This document shows, one piece after another, positions 54,158 to 63,409 of a DNA stretch of 64,000 bases (positions within the stretch are counted from its first letter, which is position 1; each line of letters starts with the position of its first letter). Source of the stretch: Candidatus Heimdallarchaeum endolithica (lineage in GTDB: Archaea; Asgardarchaeota; Heimdallarchaeia; Heimdallarchaeales; Heimdallarchaeaceae); assembly GCA_021513715.1 (NCBI GenBank), contig CP084167.1, forward strand, positions 722,117 through 786,116, in the 5' to 3' direction. Position numbers and translations under genes: made by a program. The notes beneath the pieces were generated by a model. That model ran no database searches and was not told the DNA's origin. It saw nothing but the letters and a program-made list of their open reading frames with translations.

Positions 54158-55600
54158 ATGGAAGATATAATAAATTTTGCATTAAAGAAAGCAGAATCTA
54201 AGAATGTTAATTTTGCTGAAGTTAGAATCTTTGGTTATGACAGTGAAGTGATAGCCTTAAGAAATAGTGAAATTGACCAAATAGGAAGAGCTTACAATAC
54301 AGGTTATGGTGTAAGAGTAATTAAAAATGGTGCTTGGGGTTTTGCTAGCTCTGCAGATATAAGTAAAGAAACAATAGATGAAGTAGTAAATAATGCAATT
54401 AAGGAAGCTGAAGCTACAAGTAAAGTAATTAAAAGACCAGTAGAGTTGTCAGAGGAACCAATAATAAAAGATCACTATAAAACTCCTTTCAAGATTGACC
54501 CTTTTGAAGTTGATTTTGAAGAAAAATTAGAGATCTTGAAAAAAGCTGATGAAATAATTGCAGAGAAAGGTGATGTAATTAAAGTAAGGCAAACAAATAT
54601 GAGTTTTTATAAAGTATATCTAAATTATGGAAACACTGATGGAACTAGAATAGAACAAGAAGAACTTTTTACAGGTGCAGGTGTCTCAGCAACTGCAATT
54701 GCTAATGATAACCAGAGAAGAGAGATTAAACTTTATGAGATGAGAGGATTTGAATATATTGATATGTATAACTTTGAAGAGAAAGCAGAGAAAGTTGCTC
54801 AAGAAGCAATAGTTCTTGCTACTGAAGCAGTTGCTCCTAAACAGCAAAAAACTGCTTTTATCTTGGAACCCTTTCAACTAGGATTAACTATTCATGAAAG
54901 TTGTGGTCACCCAACAGAACTAGACAGAGTATTAGGTTGGGAAGCTGATTTTGCTGGAACAAGTTTTCTTACTTTAGAAAAACTTGGCAAAAACTATCAA
55001 TATGGTTCTGAAAAGGTTAATCTTGTCAACGACCCCACAATTCCTTATGTTTTAGGACATGAAAAATATGATCATGAAGGAGTAGAAACAAAAAGATTCT
55101 ATGTAGTTAAAAACGGTATTTTCAACGATTACCAAACAGATAGGCAAACAGCTAAAATTATTGGAAAAGAACACAGTAATGGAAATGCAAGAATTGCAAG
55201 ATATAATCGAGTACCTCTTGTTAGAATGAGTAACTTGTATCTTGAAGCTGATTCTGAAGGACCAAAGGATATTGATGAATTAATTGCTGAAACTAAAGAA
55301 GGAATCTATGGAATTAATTGGAAAAGTCATTCTATTGATGATAAAAGAACTAATTTTCAGTTTAGTGTTCAATTAGCTTATGAAATAAAGAATGGAGAGT
55401 TAGGAAGACCTCTAAAAAACACTATCTATCAAGCAGTTACTCCAGAATTCTGGGGAGGTCTTGATTTAATGACTAAAGAATGGAGAATCGAAGGTCTTGG
55501 ACCAAGCTGTGGTAAAGGAGCTCCTCACACGCAAGCAATGTGGGTAAGTCATGGAGGACCTTATGCTCGTTTCCAAGGAGTGAATATCTTTTCAGGATAA
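54158..55600 (+). CDS. tldD: TldD metalloprotease subunit
   Basis: 480 aa. TldD with TldE forms a zinc protease acting on unfolded or modified peptides. The zinc motif HExxxH is HESCGH at about residues 246-251, in LTIHESCGHPTELDRVLGWE, and LGPSCGKGAPHTQAMWVSHGGP near the end holds the further Cys/His ligands. N-terminal FAEVRIFGYDSEVIALRNSEI matches the family start. Length is normal. tldE follows almost immediately, so both are in one operon. A TATA-like CTTTTAAATG lies about 30 bases upstream. Confidence 0.9.
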   Translation: MEDIINFALKKAESKNVNFAEVRIFGYDSEVIALRNSEIDQIGRAYNTGYGVRVIKNGAWGFASSADISKETIDEVVNNAIKEAEATSKVIKRPVELSEEPIIKDHYKTPFKIDPFEVDFEEKLEILKKADEIIAEKGDVIKVRQTNMSFYKVYLNYGNTDGTRIEQEELFTGAGVSATAIANDNQRREIKLYEMRGFEYIDMYNFEEKAEKVAQEAIVLATEAVAPKQQKTAFILEPFQLGLTIHESCGHPTELDRVLGWEADFAGTSFLTLEKLGKNYQYGSEKVNLVNDPTIPYVLGHEKYDHEGVETKRFYVVKNGIFNDYQTDRQTAKIIGKEHSNGNARIARYNRVPLVRMSNLYLEADSEGPKDIDELIAETKEGIYGINWKSHSIDDKRTNFQFSVQLAYEIKNGELGRPLKNTIYQAVTPEFWGGLDLMTKEWRIEGLGPSCGKGAPHTQAMWVSHGGPYARFQGVNIFSG

Positions 55601-55612
55601 AAGGTGAATAAA

Positions 55613-56986
55613 ATGAGTCTAGAAGAACAAAAAAATCAAGTTTTGGAACTAACAGAAATAGCGCTTGAAAAAGCCAGAGCTCTTAATTGCGGTGCTTCAA
55701 TAAATGTGAGTGTAGGAAAAGAGTATGCTACACGTTTCTCAAATAGTGAAATATTACAGAACTATGTAGATTTAAGAAGAATAATGGAGATAACAGTAGT
55801 TTATAAAGACAAACAACGTGCTGCTTCAACTACAAACACTTTCACAAAAGAAAATATAGTCAATCTTGTTGAGTTTTTAGCTAAAGTTGCTAAATCTGTT
55901 TCACCAGACCCTGCTTACCCAGGAATAGTTAAAGAAAAACATAATTATCCTAGTTTAAAGTTAAATGACCCTAAAGCATCACGAGTTGACCCTGATTACA
56001 TTGCAGATAGAATTGATGCAACTATTAATGCTGGTGAATCAATTGATAAGAGGATAGGAGGAGTATCTGGAAACTTACTTTTCTCTGATGGTTTTGAATA
56101 TCACAAGTCTACTGCAGGAAACGAGCTTTTTTATCCTTCTACAGTAATTGAATCAACAATCAATATTAACGCTCTCAGTGGTGGAGAAGAAAGTAGATCA
56201 AACAGTATTTTTGGGAACAGATTCTTTGATAAATTGCCACTAGAAAAAGAAGCAGAAGAAGTAGCAGAAAGAGCTTTAAGAGGATTAAACGCCCAATCTA
56301 TTGAACCGGGCAATTATGAAGTAATACTAGACCACCAAGCAGTAAGTACAATACTATTTTTTGTAGGATATGCAACTTCTTCAAGATTGATAATTAACAG
56401 AGCAAGTTTCCTAAATGATAGAATCGGACAACAAGTTTTTGATGAAGATCTATCTCTCATTAATGACCCGCATAACCCTGAACATCTATCAGCTAGGCCA
56501 ATTGACGACGAGGGATTACCTACAACTAAGTTTCCAGTGATAGAAGAAGGAATTCTTAAGAATTACTCATATTCAAGACTAGACGCAGCAAGATTAGGAG
56601 CAAAAGCACAAGGAACTGGTTTTTCATTTATGGGTAACGCAATAGGATTTCCATTTGCTGAAACAATTCAACCTGGAGACATGAAAGTAGAAGAAATGAT
56701 TGCAGATATTAAAAATGGCTTATTAGTAACTAATTTGCACTATACAAACTTTGTAAACCCACCTGTTGGAAGTATAACAGGAATGAGTAAAGATGGATTA
56801 TTCATAATTAAAAATGGAGAAATCGTTGGTTCTGCAAAAAACATGCGTTTTACTGACACAATCCCAAACATACTCAAAGAAATTGATGTAGGAAAAGAAC
56901 TTAAACAACCAGGAGGAAGGTTTGCAAATATAGTTGCACCTATCAGAACTAAAAACTTTAGATTCACAAGTAAAACATCACACTAG
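55613..56986 (+). CDS. tldE: TldE (PmbA) subunit
   Basis: 457 aa from ATG at 55613, with AAGGTG at 55601-55606 as ribosome-binding site; a GTG at 55604 overlaps that site and is unlikely. It has the family pattern without the HExxxH: GASINVSVGKEYATRFSNSEI, NALSGGEESRSN, VILDHQAVSTILFFVGYA, ARRLGAKAQGTGFS-like (DAARLGAKAQGTG) and NPPVGSITGMSKDGLFIIKNGEI. It is the non-catalytic partner of TldD, 12 bases downstream. Confidence 0.88.
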   Translation: MSLEEQKNQVLELTEIALEKARALNCGASINVSVGKEYATRFSNSEILQNYVDLRRIMEITVVYKDKQRAASTTNTFTKENIVNLVEFLAKVAKSVSPDPAYPGIVKEKHNYPSLKLNDPKASRVDPDYIADRIDATINAGESIDKRIGGVSGNLLFSDGFEYHKSTAGNELFYPSTVIESTININALSGGEESRSNSIFGNRFFDKLPLEKEAEEVAERALRGLNAQSIEPGNYEVILDHQAVSTILFFVGYATSSRLIINRASFLNDRIGQQVFDEDLSLINDPHNPEHLSARPIDDEGLPTTKFPVIEEGILKNYSYSRLDAARLGAKAQGTGFSFMGNAIGFPFAETIQPGDMKVEEMIADIKNGLLVTNLHYTNFVNPPVGSITGMSKDGLFIIKNGEIVGSAKNMRFTDTIPNILKEIDVGKELKQPGGRFANIVAPIRTKNFRFTSKTSH

Positions 56987-57070
56987 TTTTTTTCTATTTT
57001 TATTTCATTTTTATTTAAAAAATTAAAAAAAAATAAGTTTTTTCAGCTTTTCAAACACTGGGAAATAATC

Positions 57071-57990
57071 TTATTCTTCTTCTAAGTATACTTGTTTGAT
57101 TGTTTTCTCCTCTTCAGCAATTAAATGCTGTATTTTTTCATAGGGTGGAATAGTAAATATTGCTCCTTTTATTTTCTCTTTTTTCGTCCAATTATCTAAT
57201 ATTTCAATTAGATAATCTATTTCTGTTCTTACGATCTCTTTTGTCTTTAAGAGACCATAGACTTCAAATTCATAAATAATAAATCTATCTCTTTTAGAAT
57301 CGACTGTTCCATCTTCTAACATACTGGACTGACGTTTTACAACATTCGGAATCAGAAGTAAACCTTCAACATTTTTATTATGTTCAGTGCATAGAACAAC
57401 TGCTTCTATGGGGATATTTGACGAAATACGCAGATTTTCTACACTTGTAACTAATGACTCAAATTGTATATTCTTACACAATTCTGCTAGTTTTTCTGCT
57501 TTGACGGTTATAGTATGTTCAGGTCCTAAGTGAAATTTATCGAACTGTAAATAATTAAGCATTGGAGCATTATCGAAAATATACTCAAACTGGAAGAGAA
57601 TATGATCTATTTCACCATCTAATTCACATCTAGGGCCTAATGTTGTTTTGTTGACAACTTTAAATCCATAAGGAGTAAGAATTTGTGTTATTTTTTCTAG
57701 TTCCTCTTCTTTGATAGGCATAAATCCTTTTACAAATTGCGCAAAATCATGTCGTTCTTGCTCATTTTCAAAAATAATTACTTTTCTAGAAAGTTTTTCT
57801 TTAGGTTTTTCTGTTGGAATGTATAGAGCAAATTTATATTTTAAACTCTCAATAATTTCATAAATTTTTGAACTATATGTTCTGTTATAGTATCTTTCTA
57901 ATCCTTTTATAGCTAAAATAACAACTTTCTTTTGATAGTCACGTTCAAAGAATGAAGCAAGGTTTAAAATTGTTTCTTCTAAGTATTCAT
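57071..57990 (-). pseudogene. 3' part of a zinc-ribbon gene split by an IS
   Basis: The frame runs from the IS border at 57990 to the TAA at 57071 without a break; the internal ATG at 57721 (MPIKEEELEKI) is not the natural start. Before the insertion this followed the 5' part at 58754-60147 in frame, giving a protein of about 767 residues. The segment is mixed alpha/beta with no catalytic motif: KVVILAIKGLERYYNRTYSS, FALYIPTEKPKEKL, then TITVKAEKLAELCKNIQFESLV. No family recognised. A shorter protein from 57721 (216 aa) may still be made. Confidence 0.65.
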
Positions 57991-58026
57991 GGTAGTGTCT
58001 AGTTTTCTTCCGACAAAAATATTTGT

Positions 58027-58094
58027 GGGGACTCTAATAGTAAGATATGAAAACACAAAAACTATCTGCTCTTTTTAAGAGATGCAGAGTCCCC
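58027..58094. repeat. Inverted repeat around the transposase start
   Basis: GGGGACTCT at 58027-58035 and AGAGTCCCC at 58086-58094 are exact inverse copies flanking the ATG at 58047. They could fold in mRNA and dampen transposase translation, or serve as an internal protein-binding site. Confidence 0.5.
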
Positions 58095-58745
58095 AAGAAA
58101 ATAATAATAAAAGCTATTTATGAATATATTGGTTCAAAGAATGGGTTGAGGACAGTAGCATGGAAGAATGGTTTAACGCATCAAACATTATGGTATTGGG
58201 TAAAGAAGTTCAGGCTCTTTAGGGAAAGTTTACATAGAGTTGTAGCAGAGAGAGGGGGAATACCAGAGATTATAGTAGTTGATGAAACAGAGATTAGGAC
58301 CTCTCAAGGCTCAATATATCTGTGGTTCGCGTTAGATCCTTACAACAAGACTTTACTGGGTTTTAGTATTACTAAAGGACGGAGTAATCTTGAATGTTTA
58401 CTAACTTTCCGTTATTGGTTCAAATGTTGGGGTTTTAAGCCCCGTATTATCGTTACAGATGCAGGGGTATGGTATCCTGTATTACGTCGTCTAGGTATCA
58501 AAATCTCCGTTATCAAAGGTGGTTTACGCTCCTATATTGAACGTTTTAATGCTACTCTTAAGAGTTATCGTTGGTTTCATTCTATTCTCCACTGCACTTG
58601 TCCTATCCGTGCCGTCTATGGTTCTACTCATCTTTCTGGTTTTCTTACTCTCTTTATGCTCCATTATAATTTCGTTCGTCCTCATCAGAGCTTGGGACAT
58701 CCTCCCCTTAGTTCCTTTTTACCTAGGAGGTGGTATAAAAACTAG
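58047..58745 (+). CDS. IS6/IS240-like DDE transposase
   Basis: 232 aa. Probable catalytic residues are D in VVDETEIR (about residue 79), D in IVTDAGVWY (about 138) and E in YIERFNATLKSYRW (about 170); the C-terminal YNFVRPHQSLGHPPLSSF is typical of this group and of related IS families. A helix-turn-helix (LRTVAWKNGLTHQTLWYWVKK) precedes the catalytic core. Size matches archaeal IS6-like elements. The stop lies just inside the right inverted repeat. IS6-like is my best assignment; the 10-bp target duplication is longer than the usual 8. Confidence 0.78.
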   Translation: MKTQKLSALFKRCRVPKKIIIKAIYEYIGSKNGLRTVAWKNGLTHQTLWYWVKKFRLFRESLHRVVAERGGIPEIIVVDETEIRTSQGSIYLWFALDPYNKTLLGFSITKGRSNLECLLTFRYWFKCWGFKPRIIVTDAGVWYPVLRRLGIKISVIKGGLRSYIERFNATLKSYRWFHSILHCTCPIRAVYGSTHLSGFLTLFMLHYNFVRPHQSLGHPPLSSFLPRRWYKN

Positions 58746-60147
58746 ACACTACCAAGTATTCATAGTCATAACTTGTAAGTGCAATTAATTCTACTATTTG
58801 TGGGAAAAAGGTTTCATCAATTGAAAATCTAGGATTAGCTAAAACAGTTCGATTGATCAGAGTTCGTGTTAAATCTTTAATTTTTTCTCTATACTGGAAA
58901 TTATCTGAAGTATTTGCTAAGCTCCAAATACCTGCTAAAATAAAATGAACTATATCAAAAGTTTGAGCAAAGTCAATTAATCTCCCCTCAAATTCAAATT
59001 CATTAATTTTCTCTAATAAACTTTCATTTATTTCAAAAAGAAAATCTTCGTCTAGTTTCGACGCAAAATCTGCAAGAAACTTTGAATAAAAAAGTAGAGA
59101 ACCTGAAACAATAAATAGATTCTTACGTTTTATGAAATTTTGAATAAAGGATAAGACAGTTTTAAGTCCATTTTTTGCAAACGAAACAAAAACGGGTTTA
59201 GTTTCTTTGTCAGCTACTTCTCCTAAATGAAAAGCGAATGAAACCAATGCTGATGCATGAAGTTGAACAGCTTTAGGAATGAATTCAACCTTGTACTGAA
59301 GTTGAGTTAATATAGTAGTAATTAAAACCATACTAAAGGAGTTGTTAACAACAGTTTCTAATAGAGCTGCACGAGAACCTACGATTTTCTTATCTATGAA
59401 AGAACTTACTGTGTCAAGAATTTTAACTGTATAAAATTCCAAGAATTCACAAACTAAATCCCTAACATTACGTGATTTTGATTTATCGCCAGAGTAAAGC
59501 AATATTTCTTCAGATGAAGCTCTCCCTAATTTTTTCCAAACAGCTACTGCAAGAATGGGAACCAATGGAATTATTTTAATGAGAGAAGTTATATCTTCTT
59601 CTCCATTTTCGATGTCAATTTTTTGAATAAGCTTGTAGAATTCATCAACTAGTTTTTCTAGGGATTTAACTTTTTTAATCCCAAAATAGGAAAAAACAGT
59701 CTTTGATGCATTTTTTGAGAGGAGATAGTCTAAAGTAGGATACCATTTCACAGTAGAAGCTAAAAAAAGGTGCCAGTAAGTAAAGTCAATAGGATACTTT
59801 TTTACTTCAAGTTTCTTTGCAGTTAGGATTATATCACTAACAATTTTTGAAAAATATGCATCTAGATGCTCATTTGTTTCTTCTTTAATTTCAAAATTAT
59901 CAGAAAAGTTAGCGCTACAATTTAAACAACTAGTAGAAAAACTTTCGATTTTTTCTCCACATAAAGAACAAAATCTTTCAGGACTAGCGAGAACAACCCC
60001 ACAATTAGAACATAGTTGCCCTATTTCGAGTTTCTGATAGTTTGTTGAACCACAAGCTAAGCATTTTGAGACTCTATAAGCACTATTCATAGAATTCAAG
60101 AATAGTGAAAGAGTTTGATATTTATACTTTACTAGTTTTTTTGCCAT
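58723..60147 (-). pseudogene. 5' part of the zinc-ribbon gene split by an IS
   Basis: 474 codons, the last ten coded by the IS (host part ends at 58754; the frame reads VVSSFYTTS into the inverted repeat and stops). The N-terminus carries eight Cys in CLACGS, CSNCGV, CSLCGE and CLNCSA, two zinc ribbons of the kind found in scaffolds of RNA polymerase or ribosome partners. The remaining ~390 residues are helical, with many Leu/Phe heptads, and have no catalytic motif. After removal of the IS the reading frame runs on unbroken into the 3' part at 57071-57990. Function unknown; the zinc-ribbon fragment may still be produced. Confidence 0.7.
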
Positions 60148-60224
60148 AAAATTGCAATTTACTCTCTATTTTTACTCCCTTAAGTTATATACTTTGTATT
60201 TCGCTTGTTTTCGCTTTAAAATTC

Positions 60225-60232
60225 TTTATATA
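60225..60232 (+). promoter_or_regulatory. TATA box of the CcrM-type methyltransferase gene
   Basis: TTTATATA is centred about 27 bases before the ATG at 60256, and an A-rich BRE-like stretch precedes it. This implies a leaderless transcript. Confidence 0.5.
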
Positions 60233-60255
60233 TCTTATTTAGTTTCTTTTTTCTA

Positions 60256-61341
60256 ATGGAGATAAACCGCCTTTATAAAATTGATTGTATAAAAGGACTA
60301 AAACAATTAGAAGATTGTTCAATCGACCTTATTTTTGCAGATCCACCTTATAATCTACAATTGCGTAACGAACTTTATCGCCCTGATCAATCCAAAGTAG
60401 ATGCGGTTAATGACAAATGGGATAAATTCTATTCTTTTGAAGAATACGACAATTTCTCTTTAAAATGGCTGAAAGAATGCAGACGTGTGTTGAAACCCAC
60501 AGGCTCTATATGGGTAATAGGGACTTATCATAATATTTTCAGGATAGGTAAAATTATGCAAGATTTAGGTTTTTGGATACTAAACGACATAATTTGGGTA
60601 AAAACGAATCCTATGCCCAATTTTAAAGGAACAAGGTTCAATAACGCACATGAGACACTTATTTGGGCTGCTAAAGAAAAAAATGCAAAACCAACTTTTC
60701 ATTACAAATCAATGAAGATTATGAATGATAATAAACAAATGCGAAGTGATTGGTATTTACCTATTTGTATTGGTAATGAAAGGTTGAAAAATAATGGAAA
60801 AAAAGTTCATTCTACTCAAAAACCTGAATCTCTACTCTATCGTATAATTTTATCTTCTTCAAATATTGGAGATCTAGTTTTAGACCCCTTTATGGGTACA
60901 GGAACAACTGCTGCTGTTGCTAAAAAATTGAGAAGAAAGTATATTGGTTTTGAGATTGATGATTATTACATTAGTGAAGCAGAAAAAAGAATTGCTAAAG
61001 TTTTAACTTTATCCGAAGATCTTCTAGATTACAAAATTGAAAAAAAACCTCCTAAACTATCCTTTGGTATGTTAATTGAGAACAAATACATCGATCCTGG
61101 GGATTTTCTTTATTCTAGAGATTTAAAACACAAAGCAATTGTTAAGGCTAATGCTTCAATTGAATATGAAGGAAAAGTGGGTTCTATTCATTCTATTAGT
61201 GCTTTTATTCTAAGAAAAAAAGCAAATAATGGTTGGGAATTCTGGTACTTAAAGAATAGTTCAGGTGAATTGATATCTATTGACTCACTAAGAAAAAAAT
61301 TCGCTGTTAATGAATGGGGTGAAGAATGGAATGTTGTCTAA
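60256..61341 (+). CDS. ccrM: CcrM/HinfI-type adenine-N6 DNA methyltransferase
   Basis: 361 aa. A beta-class methyltransferase: motif IV DPPYNL at residues 29-34 comes first, then LRPD-like [69 protein letters not shown], and [13 protein letters not shown], with SAM motif [11 protein letters not shown] near 210-220. The last ~95 residues ([29 protein letters not shown]) are the C-terminal domain specific to CcrM. These blocks are close to bacterial CcrM, which methylates GANTC; the target here is inferred from that similarity. No nuclease gene lies next to it, so it appears orphan. Confidence 0.86.
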   Translation: MEINRLYKIDCIKGLKQLEDCSIDLIFADPPYNLQLRNELYRPDQSKVDAVNDKWDKFYSFEEYDNFSLKWLKECRRVLKPTGSIWVIGTYHNIFRIGKIMQDLGFWILNDIIWVKTNPMPNFKGTRFNNAHETLIWAAKEKNAKPTFHYKSMKIMNDNKQMRSDWYLPICIGNERLKNNGKKVHSTQKPESLLYRIILSSSNIGDLVLDPFMGTGTTAAVAKKLRRKYIGFEIDDYYISEAEKRIAKVLTLSEDLLDYKIEKKPPKLSFGMLIENKYIDPGDFLYSRDLKHKAIVKANASIEYEGKVGSIHSISAFILRKKANNGWEFWYLKNSSGELISIDSLRKKFAVNEWGEEWNVV

Positions 61342-61404
61342 AAGAATAACCTTCAAATCACATTAAATGGAAAAGGTTATCATTAATGAAATCCATTTAG
61401 TTTT

Positions 61405-62715
61405 ATGAAGTTATCCAAGGACAAAGTCAACTACCTTATTTTTGAAGGTGGAGGAGGAAAAGGTGTTACTTATATTGGTGCTTTAGAAGCTCTTGAAGAA
61501 TTAGATATCCTCAGATACACTGAAAATAAAATAGGAGAAAAGGTTGTTACTCATCTTGCCCCAGATTGCTTGAAAGGAGTAGCTGGAACTTCAGTAGGTT
61601 CACTTTTTGCTTTACTTGTATCTTTAGGTTACAACTCAAAAGAAATAAGAGAGTTGTTAAAAAGCAATTTAACGGATGAGTTTCTAGATACTATCGAATT
61701 TGGTTTCATTCAATCTATTTATAGCCAGCTTAGTGAAAAATCTTTTGTTAAAGACCCACAACTAGAACTATCCACAAATTTCGTTGAGAATAAATGGACT
61801 TCTTTTCTTCAAAAACAAGAGAAATCATTCAAAGATTTGTTTTCTTATCCTCTAAAGATGATTAAACAGGCAAATTATTATATTCTCTCAATGTTCATTA
61901 AATTTCTTCTTTATTATGAATCAAGAAAAATAAAGAATGAAAAATCATATAACGAACCAGAATCTACTTTTATTCCCACATTACGCGACTTTGTACAATC
62001 AAAAACTCTAAAAAATGCTATCGATAAAATTTTGGATAAACCAGCTGATGCACTTAATAGTCTTAAATATGAATTCGGTTTTTTCCTTGGTAATGGGGCA
62101 AGAGAAGTTATAGATAGGTTAATTGAAAAAAAAACAGGAATAAGAAACTGTACTTTTAATCAATTTTATAACTTTTTAGGAATAGATCTTGTTATTACTT
62201 CTTTTGATTTACAAGCAAAACAAGTTGAATACTTGAGAAAAGGTTCTAAATGGGGAAACATCTGTGTAGCTGATGCAGTAAGAATGTCAATCTCTATTCC
62301 ACTAGTCTTCAAACCTGTAGTTATTAACATGAAAGACAAGTTCATTCTTCCAATTACAAATGATGTTTCTTATGCTCATTATTTCATTGATGGGGGAGCA
62401 GCTAACAACTTCCCCCTTCATGTTTTTGACAATGGAGAAGATAAACTAAATCCCAACGTTCTAGGATTTACTCTAACATATAAGAGACAATATAATCCTT
62501 TTATTGAAGAAATTACTTTCTTTGAATATTTAGAAGATGTTTTCCTTTCAGTTCTTAAACAAACAACATACTTACAATTCAAAAATAAAGAAGAAAAAGA
62601 ACAAGTAATAGAACTTAATCCAGAGTACGTAAAAGTACTTGATTTTTCATTTGATGAAATCCCAGAGGATATTATTCAAAATGCAAAGAAGAAAACCTTA
62701 GAATATTTTAAATGA
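61405..62715 (+). CDS. Patatin-like phospholipase
   Basis: 436 aa. The oxyanion hole is GGGGKG at residues 15-20, the nucleophile Ser63 lies in GTSVG, and the partner Asp is in FIDGGAANNFPLHVF at about 329. This is the Ser-Asp dyad of patatin lipases/acyl hydrolases. An insertion of ~130 residues between the nucleophile and the second half is helical with a hydrophobic stretch (YILSMFIKFLLYYESRK), perhaps for membrane contact. No signal peptide. It lies 63 bases after the ccrM-like gene. Archaeal lipids are ethers, so an acyl substrate here would be of interest. Confidence 0.83.
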   Translation: MKLSKDKVNYLIFEGGGGKGVTYIGALEALEELDILRYTENKIGEKVVTHLAPDCLKGVAGTSVGSLFALLVSLGYNSKEIRELLKSNLTDEFLDTIEFGFIQSIYSQLSEKSFVKDPQLELSTNFVENKWTSFLQKQEKSFKDLFSYPLKMIKQANYYILSMFIKFLLYYESRKIKNEKSYNEPESTFIPTLRDFVQSKTLKNAIDKILDKPADALNSLKYEFGFFLGNGAREVIDRLIEKKTGIRNCTFNQFYNFLGIDLVITSFDLQAKQVEYLRKGSKWGNICVADAVRMSISIPLVFKPVVINMKDKFILPITNDVSYAHYFIDGGAANNFPLHVFDNGEDKLNPNVLGFTLTYKRQYNPFIEEITFFEYLEDVFLSVLKQTTYLQFKNKEEKEQVIELNPEYVKVLDFSFDEIPEDIIQNAKKKTLEYFK

Positions 62716-62717
62716 GT

Positions 62718-62730
62718 ATTTTTTCTTTTT
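62718..62730 (+). terminator. T-rich terminator candidate
   Basis: T tract directly after the patatin-like gene stop; it also overlaps the end of the convergent frameshifted gene. Confidence 0.3.
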
Positions 62731-62732
62731 TT

Positions 62733-63409
62733 TCACAGATGAATTTGAATCTTGCACACGTCTCCTCCATTCATTACTGATTCTATTACTTCTACTTTAA
62801 CTGAACGCTGAAGAATTGTTTCCCAAATATTTTGGTAAAATCCTGCACCACAATAACAATAAATTTCAAGTAATTTTTTTCTTGATTTATAAAAACATCT
62901 CTTATTCTAGGACAATGACAATAAATTTGCCTTTGTTTGTTTTTGTCTTCTTCTTCAAACCAATTTGTAATATAAGCGCTTTTTGGTATTTTTGTAGCTA
63001 TTATACTATTGTCTTCCAAATTTCCAGCTAATCCCATTTTTCTTTGTAATATTTCTTTCTTGTATCTTTTTTTAATATTCAAACTGAATAAAAACTGATC
63101 AAATTTTTCTCGCAATTTTTTATGTACAAGTTTAATATCTTTTGTTTTAGAGTATAATGTCTTTAAATCATCAAGATCGCTTTCAGGATAATGACAAGCA
63201 CAACGTAGCATTATACGTTTCTGAGTTTCTTTATCAACAGTTTTGTGAAGTTTAATTAAAGCGTTTTCAGTCCATTTAAACACTTCTTCTCTACTTGAAT
63301 ATTCGGATAAATCGTCACTTCTGTCTAAAATATCTTTCTTTTTTTCTTCTGTAACTTCAGATTCGACACTTGTGGAGAACTTCTTGAACCAATATTTTTC
63401 AAAATCCAT
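62733..63409 (-). pseudogene. Cys-rich unknown protein with a one-base frameshift
   Basis: From ATG at 63409 the frame reads 205 codons with CACHYPESDL and YCHCPRIRDV, then loses sense in LKFIVIVVQDFTKIF. In the next frame the protein continues as LEIYCYCGAGFYQNIWE and VEVIESVMNGGDVCKIQIHL, ending at the TGA at 62733-62735. The switch lies in a run of seven A on the coding strand (62874-62880); eight would give one frame of about 225 residues. The order of CAC, CHC, CYCGAG and a final Gly-Gly-Asp-x-Cys-x-I resembles small Cys-rich proteins of the DUF6144 or V4R-like type, a suggestion only. It is convergent with the patatin gene. Confidence 0.6.

Larger units (their letters stand above)
57991..58753 (+). 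mobile_element. 763-bp insertion sequence with 10-bp target duplication
   Basis: The ends are GGTAGTGTCTAGTTTT (57991-58006) and its exact inverse AAAACTAGACACTACC (58738-58753). AAGTATTCAT stands at 57981-57990 and again at 58754-58763, a perfect 10-bp target-site duplication, so the insertion is recent. One intact transposase gene occupies it. It lies antisense within a host gene. Confidence 0.93.
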
